35,543 nt of DNA from an uncultured Bacteroidales bacterium (GTDB lineage Bacteria; Bacteroidota; Bacteroidia; Bacteroidales; Bacteroidaceae), in contig CACXUA010000006.1 of assembly GCA_902770725.1 (NCBI GenBank), forward strand, positions 1-35,543, in the 5' to 3' direction. The position numbers and the translations under genes are program-made. This document shows positions 8,263 to 16,065 of this stretch, piece after piece (the stretch's first letter is position 1; every line of letters begins with the position of its first letter). Below the pieces are notes generated by a model. That model searched no databases, had not been told where the DNA came from, and worked only from the letters and a program-made list of their open reading frames with translations.

Positions 8263-10128
8263 TTATCTGAAGTTGTTGTATGTCTTGCGATGTCCTTCGT
8301 CATCCATCGTATCGTCCACATCCCACCATAGACGTGTGCTTTGCCGGTTCTTTTCCTGCAGCTCGGCATTGTTCTGGAAGTACTGGTTCTGGCTCTCGCT
8401 ATTGGGATAGAGGAGTCGTTTGATGAGGTGATGGTCAAGGATTGGGTCGCCTGATGTGTTGGTGACGACGCCTGTCTCGGTATTGTACATACCCTCCAGG
8501 GCAGGATAATCCGTGCGACGGAAGTCGGCCCAGCCTTCGTTGCCGTTCGGGAAGACTGCCATCCACTTGTGGGTGATGAGTGCTTCGAGGATGCGTTCGT
8601 TGTCCCCGCTTTGGAAGGTTCCATCGTTGAAGCAGACGACGCCGTTAATGTAAGACTGTGCTTCGGCAGCATTCACCTGATAATGATCCATGGAAGCCTG
8701 TATGCCGGCACGCACATAATCTTCTACGCCCATTGTCAGCGCTGTGCCGCTCCAGCCGCGAAGAACGGCTTCGGCCTTGAGGAAGAGACTCTCGGCATAA
8801 CTGAGCCAGACGTGCGGGCGGCAGTAGTTGAAGTAGAAGTCGGGGTTCAAGTCCTTCGATGCAGGCTTTGGCTGCGTCTTGGTGAGGCTGTAGTTGAGGA
8901 CGGACATCGACACTTCGTCGTCCTGCGCATTGCGGTGACAGCCCACATAATCCTCGCGGAGTGACTCTTCGCCTGCTGCAAGGGTTTCCGACGTCATCTT
9001 TGCCCTGAACCAGCACTTCAGGCAGCGCGGGTCGATTATCTTGGTCGTGCTACCTGTTCTGCCAGTCTTGATGGTGTACTCGGCACCGCCTGTCGAGAGG
9101 TTCCGATAGAACTGCTCCATGTCCCACGACAGAACGAATTCGCCGTTGTAGGCAACCGAACACATCGCTATGCCGTTCTCGTCGCCGCCGGAATCCTCGC
9201 CGCCTATGCTGGTAGAGGCATATTTGGGAACCGTTTGCATGTTGTCTTCGTTCGACTCAAGCAGGCCGTATTCGTTGTTGAGGGCTGCTTCGCCTTCCTC
9301 CTTGGCACGCTCGGGGTCAACGTTTGATATGCGAAGTGCCATGCGGAGGCGCAGGGTGTTAGCAAAGCGAAGCCATTTCAGGTCGTCGCCAAAGTAGCAG
9401 ATATCGCCGTCGGTAATGTTGTACTGACTGTCATCGTTTGGCTTGATGGAGTCAACAGCCTGCTCGAGCATGCGGAACATGCAGTCGTAGATTTCCTCCT
9501 GCGTGTTGTACGCCACATTGTTCTGCTCGGGTATCTTGGCCTGCACATACTCCTTGCAAGGCATATCTCCGTAGGTATCTGTGTGAGCAAGCAGGACGAA
9601 AGCCATGTAGATGCGCACCTTGTAGAACATGTTCTTATAGCGTTCCGGGTTGTCGTTGAACTTGAGGGCGCGCAGAATCTCACGGTATTCCGTGCAACGC
9701 TGGTTGTAGAAGTCCTCCCAACGGTAGGCTGACCAGCCATCCGTATAGCCGTATCTGGGCGAACCATTCATGTGCTTCGGCTGGTTGTAGGCGCCGTAGC
9801 CGGAATAGACGTCGTGCGTCAGGTTCGTGGCTCGCTGGTATTGTGAGTAATAACTCTGATAGAGGAAGGAACGGAACTTGTCGGGCACAGCACTTATTTG
9901 CTCTTTCCAAATGGCGGAGTCCTCTGCTGTGACGGCATAGTTAAGGTTGATGTCGGCATATTTCGTATCGTCGTCCACATCGACAATCTCGCCGTTGGCT
10001 GCTCCTCCGCTACCCTCCAATGCATAGGGATTATGGCTCATCTCGGTGAGGTCGTAGCAAGAGGTAAGAAGGAAGAAGGATGAGGTAAGAAGCAGGAGGC
10101 TTACCTTATTATATATATGATGTTTCAT
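8263..10128 (-). CDS. SusD/RagB-family outer-membrane lipoprotein
   Basis: Surface glycan-binding partner that forms a lid on its SusC porin. Length is 621 residues. The signal peptide ends in a lipobox LLTSC with lipidated Cys24. The helical repeat region of the RagB/SusD family follows (IYMAFVLLAHTDTYGDMPC, later WLSYAESLFLKAEAVLRG); the sequence looks closer to the SusD-like_2 branch than to classical SusD. The stop of susC is four bases upstream, showing co-transcription. The hydrophobic core of the signal peptide is encoded by heptamer-phased repeats (10061-10095). Given the GH85 gene next to it, the ligand is probably an N-glycan, which is an inference. Confidence 0.92.
   Translation of the reverse strand: MKHHIYNKVSLLLLTSSFFLLTSCYDLTEMSHNPYALEGSGGAANGEIVDVDDDTKYADINLNYAVTAEDSAIWKEQISAVPDKFRSFLYQSYYSQYQRATNLTHDVYSGYGAYNQPKHMNGSPRYGYTDGWSAYRWEDFYNQRCTEYREILRALKFNDNPERYKNMFYKVRIYMAFVLLAHTDTYGDMPCKEYVQAKIPEQNNVAYNTQEEIYDCMFRMLEQAVDSIKPNDDSQYNITDGDICYFGDDLKWLRFANTLRLRMALRISNVDPERAKEEGEAALNNEYGLLESNEDNMQTVPKYASTSIGGEDSGGDENGIAMCSVAYNGEFVLSWDMEQFYRNLSTGGAEYTIKTGRTGSTTKIIDPRCLKCWFRAKMTSETLAAGEESLREDYVGCHRNAQDDEVSMSVLNYSLTKTQPKPASKDLNPDFYFNYCRPHVWLSYAESLFLKAEAVLRGWSGTALTMGVEDYVRAGIQASMDHYQVNAAEAQSYINGVVCFNDGTFQSGDNERILEALITHKWMAVFPNGNEGWADFRRTDYPALEGMYNTETGVVTNTSGDPILDHHLIKRLLYPNSESQNQYFQNNAELQEKNRQSTRLWWDVDDTMDDEGHRKTYNNFR
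10061..10095. repeat. Heptamer-phased repeat encoding the SusD signal peptide core
   Basis: Five 7-base steps: GAGGTAA, GAAGGAA, GAAGGAT, GAGGTAA, GAAGCAG. The element GAGGTAAGAAG recurs exactly 21 bases apart. Read on the minus strand it encodes LLLTSSFFLLTS before the lipobox Cys. Confidence 0.75.
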
Positions 10129-10132
10129 AATG

Positions 10133-13100
10133 TCAGAATCCTAAGTTTAGAGTGAGTCCGTAGGTACGTGCATATGGCACAGAGAGGAAGTCGAGTGCCT
10201 GCGAGAACATCGTTGTGTCGTAGCCTCCTTCTGGGTTGCCGGGGGCATTCTTCATGAGGAAGCAGAGATTGCGGGCAACGAAAGAGAGTCGCAAGGAAGT
10301 GAGGGGAGTCTTCAGGAACAGTTTCTTCGGGAAGTCGTAGCCGATGGAAAGTTCCTTCAGCTTAATGTAGGAAGCGTCGTGCACGAACTCCTCGGCATAG
10401 CCTTGAGTGTTGGAATAGAGTCCGATTGTCTTGTAATAATCCACCGCATTGGGGAAGTCGCGGTCGAGTGTGCGCTCTGATGTTCCCACGAGCGTCGCCA
10501 TTCCTTCGGAGACGCTGACTATGTCGCCGCCTATCTTTGCGTCGATCAGGCCCGAGAGGATAATGCCGCGATAGTTGAAGGTGGGCATCAAAGACATCAA
10601 CAACTTAGGCTGAATGTTGCCGATAGGGTGGTCGAGGAGCCATTGTTCCTGATTGCCGCCGCCTGTTTCGGGCTGCGGAAGTCCGTTGGCATCGAGTATG
10701 GGATTGCCTGCCGCGTCGCGTTTCATGAGCTTATTGGCATAGATGTCGCCGAGTTTGCCGCCTGTTACGGCACCGACTTTGACGGGCATGTGTGAGTCGC
10801 CGGCAAAGTAGATGCGGTTCACGCCATCAGCCAACTCATCGACTTTGCTGACGTTGTGAGCGAGGTTCAGGTTGAGGTCGAAGGTGAAGTCCTTGGTCTT
10901 GACGGGTGTCGTATAGAGTGTGAACTCGATACCTCTATTGCTGATCTTGCCGGCGTTCACCCATTGCTGGCTCCACGGGGAAGAGGCATCGACCAGCATC
11001 GCCTGGTTCTTTGTGGTATTGTAATAGAATGTGAAGTCGAATCCGAGACGGTTCTGCAGGAACTTCATATCGAGTCCCACCTCGTAGGAGGTCTTGATCT
11101 CGGGCTTCAGGTTGTTGTTCATCTTGATGGTCTGCACGGCGGACTGGCGAACGCCGTTCGAGAAGCTGTACAACTGGGTGTTGTAGAGGTTGTAAGGCTC
11201 TGGGTCTTTACCGACTTGGGCCCACGAGAGGCGGACCTTCGAGAAAGTGACCCATTTGGGGAGCGGCTTGTCGATGGAGTTCATGAAGTCGGAGAAGATG
11301 TAGCTCAGCGAAGCCGACGGATAGAAGAACGAGCGGTTGCTCGAGGGAAGGGTGGACGACCAGTCGTTTCTCGCGGTGAGGTCGAGCGAGAGATATTCCC
11401 TGAAGGCCACCTGAGCGGAGGCAAAGATGGAGTACATCGCCCTGTCGCTGCCGGCGTCTGTCGCGCTGTTGAGTCGCTCGGCGGTATTGAAGAGCCAAGT
11501 GTCTTTGATGAGCATGTTTTGCACGGAAGCCCCGAGGAGTTCGTACTTCTGATACATGATGTTGCCGCCCAGGGTATAGCCGAAGCGCCAATTATCGTTG
11601 AGGGTATAGTCGCCGAGGAACATTGCGGAGATGTTGTGCTCGAAGTGATTCGTCTCGCCTCGGTACATGCCATCGTCGGTTAGCTTCGATTGCCAAGTGT
11701 CGTCGCCAGTAGTAATGGCTTGGAGGGCAAGGCTGAGGTTGGTCTCCTGAATGCGTGTGCGATAGTAGTCGAAAGCATATTTTGCCTGGAACTTCAGCCA
11801 GGGTTTGATGTCGAGGTTGCCTGCGAAGTATCCGAAGGCACGGAGCCTTTCGTCGCTGTTCTGCAGTTGATGGCGGATGTAGTAGGGGTTGAGGTAGTTC
11901 ATGTCAGGCCCGAACCAGTTCTGATGCGGGCGGAGTGGGGTGCTGTACTGTTCCAGGTCGCAGAGTCGAATGTTGGCCGGGATGAGGAGCAGCTGGCCGA
12001 CTTCGCCCCAGAGTCCTGTCTGCGGACGGTTCTCGGCCTTGGTTCTGGACAGAGATATCTTGCCGTCCACGCTGAACCATTTGTTTATCTTTTGTCCTGC
12101 ATTGAGGTCGATGTTTATCTTGTTCAGGCTTTCATCCTTGAACATGCCGCGGTTGTCGTTGTATCCGAAAGAGAGGCGGAAGTGAGACGTATCGGTCTGC
12201 TTGCCCAAAGCCACGGAGTGGTAGTGCGAGAAGCCTGTCTTGAAGTAGTCGGTCAGCTTGTTGCCGTAGGCTTTGTAGGGAATGGTCTGGCCGTTCCAGG
12301 TGACGTCGTCTCTGCCGTCGAGCAGGGGGCCGAAGGAGTTCTGACCAGTCATGCTGACGATTTTCCCATCGTCGTCGTAGAGATATTCCTTTTCGCCATT
12401 ATCGCCCTGACCGTATTTGTCCTGCAACTTGATGGTCTGAGCGGCCTGACTCCAAGTGAAGGTTCCGGAATAGCTGATGCCCCAGCCGTCTTTCTTCGCA
12501 CCCTTCTTCGTGGTGACAAGAATGACGCCATTACCGGCACGAGCGCCGTAGAGGGCTGCCGCATTAGGGCCTTTCAGTACGGAAATGCTTTCGATGTCGT
12601 CGGGATTGAGGTCGAAGACGGTTCCACCTCTATCGTAACCGCCGTAAGCAGTCACGTCGCTCGTCTGGTTGTCGGAGAAGGGAACGCCGTCCACAATCCA
12701 GAGGGGCTGGTTATTGTCTGTGAGTGAGGAGTTGCCGCGAATGGTTATCTTGGTCGAGCCGCCCAGTCCCGTCGGTGCGGTATTCATTTCGACACCGGCG
12801 ATTTTACCAGAGAGGGCTGAGGTGACGGAGGGGTCTCCCGTCAGGTTCAGCTGCTCGCTCTTGAGGTCCTGGACTGCATAGCCGAGCATCTTCTTCTCGC
12901 GTTTGATGCCGAGGGCTGTGACGACCACCTCTTCGAGCTGTGCCGTGTCTTCCGACATTTCCACATTGACCATTGACCACCCGCCATTGACCATCGAGTT
13001 TTGGCTGAGGGCTACTTCCTTTGTCTGGAATCCCATGTAGGAGAAGACCAGTACGGGAGCGTCCTCGCCGGTCATGATGGTGTAGTTTCCGTTGATGTCC

Positions 13101-13357
13101 GTGATGGCTTTCTCGCTGGTGCCTTTGACGGAGATGCTGGCTCCGATGAGCGGTTCGCCCTGCTCGTCGAGGAGTTGTCCGCTAATCTTTCTCTTCGGTT
13201 GCTGCGGTTCGTCGTTCTGCGTGACCTGCGAGGGCTCTTTCTCCCCTCTTTTTGTGGGGATGGAGTAGGCTGTTGCAGTAAGCGACAAGAGCAGCGCCGT
13301 CAACGCGAATCGAACGATGAGGCCGTTCAATCCTTGTGCTGTTCGTTTTTCTTCCAT
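10133..13357 (-). CDS. SusC/RagA-family TonB-dependent outer-membrane transporter
   Basis: Imports oligosaccharides captured by SusD, using TonB energy. Length is 1074 residues, normal for the family. Signal peptide about 1-31; a carboxypeptidase-like domain about 57-115 (ISGQLLDEQGEPLIGASISV); TonB box and family signature LEEVVVTALGI at 141-151; plug about 155-275 with LWIVDGVPF; then a 22-strand-type barrel ending in LTLNLGF. The ATG at 13357 follows an exact TTG-N(19)... promoter by about 30 bases. Odd: residues 121-132 (SMVNGGWSMVNV) are encoded by a run of 7-base repeats and look like an insertion between the N-terminal domain and the TonB box. It leads the operon with susD and the GH85 gene; no hybrid two-component regulator or ECF sigma/anti-sigma pair is next to it. 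Confidence 0.95.
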   Translation of the reverse strand: MEEKRTAQGLNGLIVRFALTALLLSLTATAYSIPTKRGEKEPSQVTQNDEPQQPKRKISGQLLDEQGEPLIGASISVKGTSEKAITDINGNYTIMTGEDAPVLVFSYMGFQTKEVALSQNSMVNGGWSMVNVEMSEDTAQLEEVVVTALGIKREKKMLGYAVQDLKSEQLNLTGDPSVTSALSGKIAGVEMNTAPTGLGGSTKITIRGNSSLTDNNQPLWIVDGVPFSDNQTSDVTAYGGYDRGGTVFDLNPDDIESISVLKGPNAAALYGARAGNGVILVTTKKGAKKDGWGISYSGTFTWSQAAQTIKLQDKYGQGDNGEKEYLYDDDGKIVSMTGQNSFGPLLDGRDDVTWNGQTIPYKAYGNKLTDYFKTGFSHYHSVALGKQTDTSHFRLSFGYNDNRGMFKDESLNKINIDLNAGQKINKWFSVDGKISLSRTKAENRPQTGLWGEVGQLLLIPANIRLCDLEQYSTPLRPHQNWFGPDMNYLNPYYIRHQLQNSDERLRAFGYFAGNLDIKPWLKFQAKYAFDYYRTRIQETNLSLALQAITTGDDTWQSKLTDDGMYRGETNHFEHNISAMFLGDYTLNDNWRFGYTLGGNIMYQKYELLGASVQNMLIKDTWLFNTAERLNSATDAGSDRAMYSIFASAQVAFREYLSLDLTARNDWSSTLPSSNRSFFYPSASLSYIFSDFMNSIDKPLPKWVTFSKVRLSWAQVGKDPEPYNLYNTQLYSFSNGVRQSAVQTIKMNNNLKPEIKTSYEVGLDMKFLQNRLGFDFTFYYNTTKNQAMLVDASSPWSQQWVNAGKISNRGIEFTLYTTPVKTKDFTFDLNLNLAHNVSKVDELADGVNRIYFAGDSHMPVKVGAVTGGKLGDIYANKLMKRDAAGNPILDANGLPQPETGGGNQEQWLLDHPIGNIQPKLLMSLMPTFNYRGIILSGLIDAKIGGDIVSVSEGMATLVGTSERTLDRDFPNAVDYYKTIGLYSNTQGYAEEFVHDASYIKLKELSIGYDFPKKLFLKTPLTSLRLSFVARNLCFLMKNAPGNPEGGYDTTMFSQALDFLSVPYARTYGLTLNLGF
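12964..12998. repeat. Heptamer tandem repeat inside susC
   Basis: Five 7-base units in phase: CATTGAC, CATTGAC, CACCCGC, CATTGAC, CATCGAG. On the coding strand they read as GTCAATG-type units. They encode residues about 120-132 of the SusC-like protein, just before the TonB box. Confidence 0.9.
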
Positions 13358-13387
13358 TGTTTATGTTATTTTGACCTATTTGCCCCA

Positions 13388-13418
13388 CAAAGTTACACAT
13401 TATTAATTATTATAGCAA
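13388..13418 (-). promoter_or_regulatory. Promoter of the susC-susD-GH85 operon
   Basis: On the minus strand: TTGC (13415-13418), 19 bases, then TAACTTTG (13388-13395). This is an exact fit to the Bacteroidetes sigma-ABfr consensus (TTG, 19-20 bases, TAnnTTTG). The start codon is 30 bases past the box. Confidence 0.85.
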
Positions 13419-13728
13419 GCGATATTGTATTTCTTTTGCCCTAAAGTGGGAAAAGCGGAAAAAGAACGGCATTTCCGAGTGCGTGCGGCTTTTGATAAAA
13501 TGTAAGCGAAAGTGGCATGTTCGCTTACTTTCTGTATTTTCCGAATGCTCGAAAAACGGCATCGGAACAGCAGAACTGTGTCTGACCCCAAATTTATCGC
13601 AATTTTCTCGAATTTTGTAACACGTTGAGGTTGTGAGATTTAAGTTTTGTGTGCTTAGACACGGGCAGCAAAATGACCCGATTCCGAGTAAAAAAGTGGC
13701 TTTTTCGACCTGTTTTGTGGGTCGATTC

Positions 13729-13794
13729 GGCACGTTGTCTTTGCAAACGCGGCTCGTTAAGTTTGCAAACGTGGCACGTTAAGTTTGCAAACAT
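13729..13794. repeat. 22-base-period palindromic array B
   Basis: Three contiguous 22-base units (13729-13750, 13751-13772, 13773-13794). Each opens with GGC(A/T)CGTT and contains TTTGCAAAC; in units 2 and 3 this is part of the perfect palindrome GTTTGCAAAC. The consensus is shared with the arrays at 17078 and 31595. Confidence 0.9.
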
Positions 13795-13960
13795 CCCTAG
13801 CCGCGTTGGAGAATTCTCCCTGTCAAGTCGGTCTTCGTGGCGTTTTTCTTTCCATTTTGCCTCGTAGATCGTTAGGTTTTGAAATAGCAAAAAGAAAGTA
13901 GAACGGCGTATTGACTTACTATTTGTCCGGTGGGTTTTCACCTCTTTTCGCCCGTCTTCC

Positions 13961-13996
13961 TTTAATTTTTCACCTTTAATTTTTCATTTTTAATTA
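13961..13996. repeat. 14-base A/T-rich tandem repeat
   Basis: TTTAATTTTTCACC (13961-13974) is followed directly by TTTAATTTTTCATT (13975-13988) and then TTTAATTA. The period is 14, twice the 7-base step seen elsewhere in the window. It ends eight bases before the tRNA promoter box. Confidence 0.85.
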
Positions 13997-14004
13997 TTTT
14001 GTTG

Positions 14005-14012
14005 TACCTTTG
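14005..14012 (+). promoter_or_regulatory. -7 box upstream of tRNA-Arg
   Basis: TACCTTTG matches TAnnTTTG exactly and lies 40 bases before the tRNA. No second promoter is visible between the tRNA and korA, so the same transcript could continue into korAB. No TTG is seen at the -33 position. Confidence 0.65.
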
Positions 14013-14052
14013 CACGCGATTTTAGGATAACCGAGGTACTGATTAAACCTCT

Positions 14053-14124
14053 GCTCCTGTAGTTCAACGGATAGAATAGAAGTTTCCTAAACTTTAGATA
14101 GGGGTTCGATTCCCCTCGGGAGTA
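14053..14124 (+). tRNA. tRNA-Arg, anticodon CCT
   Basis: A full cloverleaf can be drawn. Acceptor GCTCCTG (14053-14059) with CGGGAGT (14117-14123); D stem GTTC/GAAT; anticodon stem GAAGT/ACTTT around the loop TTCCTAA (14084-14090), anticodon CCT at 14086-14088; T stem AGGGG/CCCCT around TTCGATT. The anticodon reads AGG. The first acceptor pair would be G-U, slightly unusual. CCA is not encoded. It sits 40 bases after a TAnnTTTG box and 90 bases before korA. Confidence 0.9.
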
Positions 14125-14134
14125 CTACTTCGGG

Positions 14135-14206
14135 AGTTCATAGTTCATAGTTCAAAGTTAAGAGTTTAAGGGTAACAACTCGTCAACTTGTTTACTTGTC
14201 AACTAC
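14135..14206. repeat. Heptamer-type repeats between tRNA-Arg and korA
   Basis: AGTTCAT, AGTTCAT, AGTTCAA, AGTTAAG, AGTTTAA run in 7-base phase from 14135 to 14169. They are followed by a looser set of CAACTCGT/CAACTTGT/TACTTGT words up to about 14206. Together they fill almost the whole gap between the tRNA and korA. Confidence 0.8.
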
Positions 14207-14214
14207 AAAAAGAT

Positions 14215-16050
14215 ATGGAAATAAAGGAAAAAGAATCTGTAGTAGTAAGGTTCTCTGGTGATTCCGGCGACGGCATGCAGCTCGCCGGAAATATTTTTTC
14301 TACTGTGTCCGCCACCGTGGGCAACAGTATCAGTACGTTCCCGGACTACCCTGCAGACATCCGCGCTCCGCAAGGTTCGCTCACGGGTGTCAGCGGTTTC
14401 CAGGTCCACATCGGTGCCGGACAGGTCTATACGCCTGGCGACCTCTGCGATGTTCTCGTGGCAATGAATGCCGCAGCACTCAAGACGCAGTATCGTTACG
14501 CTAAGCCCGATGCCGCTATCATCATCGATACCGACAGCTTCGGACCTAAAGACTTGGAGAAGGCACAGTTCCAAACCAAGGATTATCTCGGCGAGATGGG
14601 CATCGACCCGGACAGAGTAATTGCCTGCCCTCTCACGACGATGGTGAAGGATTGTCTGGCTGACAGCGGAATGGACGCCAAGAGCGTGAGCAAATGTCGC
14701 AATATGTTTGCGCTCGGTCTGGTGTGCTGGTTGTTCGACAGAGACCTCGACGTTGCCTTCAGCTTCCTGCGTGAGAAGTTCGCGAAGAAGCCCGAAGTGG
14801 CCGAGGCAAACATTAAAGTCATTCAGGCAGGCTACGATTACGGACACAACACGCACTCCAGCGTGGCCAACGTCTATCGCATCGAGACCAAGAACAAAGT
14901 GCCCGGTCGCTACATGGACATCACCGGCAACAAGGCTACGGCGTATGGCTTCATCGCCGCTGCCGAGAAGGCTGGGCTGAAGCTCTACCTCGGATCTTAT
15001 CCCATCACACCCGCTACCGACGTCCTCCACGAGCTCTCCAAGCACAAGAGCCTCGGTGTGATTACCGTTCAATGCGAGGACGAGATAGCAGGCTGCGCGT
15101 CGGCAGTAGGCGCTTCGTTCGCCGGAGCACTCGCTGTGACTTCGACCTCTGGCCCCGGCATCTGCCTCAAGAGCGAGGCGATGAACCTTGCAGTCATCAT
15201 GGAACTGCCCATCGTCGTGCTCGACGTGCAGCGTGGCGGACCCGCGACGGGTCTTCCAACGAAGAGCGAACAGACCGACCTCTTGCAAGCTCTCTTTGGT
15301 CGTAACGGCGAGAGCCCAATGCCAGTCGTTGCCGCAGCAAGCCCCACCGACTGCTTCGAAATGGCTTTCGCTGCCTCGAAGATGGCGTTGGAGCATATGA
15401 CCCCCGTCATTCTCATGACCGATGCCTACGTTGCAAATGGTTCCGCAGCATTCAAACTGCCCAACCTCAGCGAGTATCCCGCCATCACGCCGCCTTATGT
15501 TCCAGAGGATTTGAAAGGTTCTTGGACACCATATATGCGTAATGCCGAGGGCGTTCGCTACTGGGCTGTGCCTGGCAGAGAAGGCTTCGAGCACATCCTC
15601 GGCGGCCTCGAGAAGGACGACAAGACGGGTGCCATCAGTACGAACCCCGAGAATCACGACTTGATGACACGCAAGCGTCAGGCTAAGATAGCTGCCATTC
15701 CTGTGCCCGACCTCGAGGTGCTGGGCGACAAAGATGATGCCGAGTTGCTCATCGTGGGCTTCGGCGGCACCTATGGTCACCTGCATGCTGCAATGGACGA
15801 ACTGCGTGCCCAGGGCAAGAAGGTTGCCCTCGCGCACTTCCGCTACATCAATCCCCTACCCAAGAACACTGCCGACGTTCTGCGTCGCTACCCGAAGGTC
15901 GTGGTAGCCGAACAGAATATGGGACAGCTCGCAGGCTGGCTCCGCATGAAAGTCGACGGGTTTGTTCCCCAGCAGTTCAACCAAGTAAAGGGTCAGCCTT
16001 TTGTCGTAAATGAGTTAGTAGAAGCATTCAATCAGATAATTAAAAAGTAG
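14215..16050 (+). CDS. korA: 2-oxoacid (2-oxoglutarate):ferredoxin oxidoreductase, fused gamma-alpha subunit
   Basis: With KorB it oxidises 2-oxoglutarate to succinyl-CoA and reduces ferredoxin; the enzyme is cytoplasmic. Length is 611 residues. The gamma domain is at about 5-190 (VRFSGDSGDGMQLAG near the start). The alpha pyrimidine-binding domain is at about 215-460, with SYPITPATDVLHEL around residue 262 and CEDEIAGCASAVGASFAGA around 287. A C-terminal transketolase-like domain follows (ELLIVGFGGTYGH). I start at the ATG 14215, giving MEIKEKESVVV; a TTG further upstream lies in repeat sequence. The ATG is preceded by CAAAAAG rather than a true Shine-Dalgarno site. korB follows after 15 bases. 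The substrate is assigned by similarity to Bacteroidetes KorA; a related 2-oxoacid is possible. Confidence 0.93.
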   Translation: MEIKEKESVVVRFSGDSGDGMQLAGNIFSTVSATVGNSISTFPDYPADIRAPQGSLTGVSGFQVHIGAGQVYTPGDLCDVLVAMNAAALKTQYRYAKPDAAIIIDTDSFGPKDLEKAQFQTKDYLGEMGIDPDRVIACPLTTMVKDCLADSGMDAKSVSKCRNMFALGLVCWLFDRDLDVAFSFLREKFAKKPEVAEANIKVIQAGYDYGHNTHSSVANVYRIETKNKVPGRYMDITGNKATAYGFIAAAEKAGLKLYLGSYPITPATDVLHELSKHKSLGVITVQCEDEIAGCASAVGASFAGALAVTSTSGPGICLKSEAMNLAVIMELPIVVLDVQRGGPATGLPTKSEQTDLLQALFGRNGESPMPVVAAASPTDCFEMAFAASKMALEHMTPVILMTDAYVANGSAAFKLPNLSEYPAITPPYVPEDLKGSWTPYMRNAEGVRYWAVPGREGFEHILGGLEKDDKTGAISTNPENHDLMTRKRQAKIAAIPVPDLEVLGDKDDAELLIVGFGGTYGHLHAAMDELRAQGKKVALAHFRYINPLPKNTADVLRRYPKVVVAEQNMGQLAGWLRMKVDGFVPQQFNQVKGQPFVVNELVEAFNQIIKK

Positions 16051-16065
16051 AAAGGACACATAACT

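Larger units (their letters stand above)
13419..14004. other. Gene-poor gap between susC and tRNA-Arg
   Basis: About 590 bases without a credible gene. It holds an inverted repeat (GTAAGCGAA at 13502-13510 with TTCGCTTAC at 13520-13528), a small hairpin at about 13705-13726 (TCGACC...GGGTCGA), the 22-base array B (13729-13794) and an A/T 14-base repeat (13961-13996). Open frames of up to 115 codons on the minus strand have no recognisable domain and run through the repeats. A small RNA cannot be excluded. Confidence 0.6.

Noticed and set aside
13410-13941. Overlapping minus-strand open frames of 62-115 codons
   Set aside because: They run through repeat arrays, have no recognised domain and differ in composition from real genes here.
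14188-14214. TTG start for korA, nine codons upstream of the ATG
   Set aside because: It lies inside the repeat-filled gap; the ATG at 14215 gives the usual KorA N-terminus.
14203-15837. Long open frame (544 codons) antisense to korA
   Set aside because: It is the reverse shadow of a clear korA gene in GC-rich codon usage, has no recognisable domain and no promoter or start context of its own.
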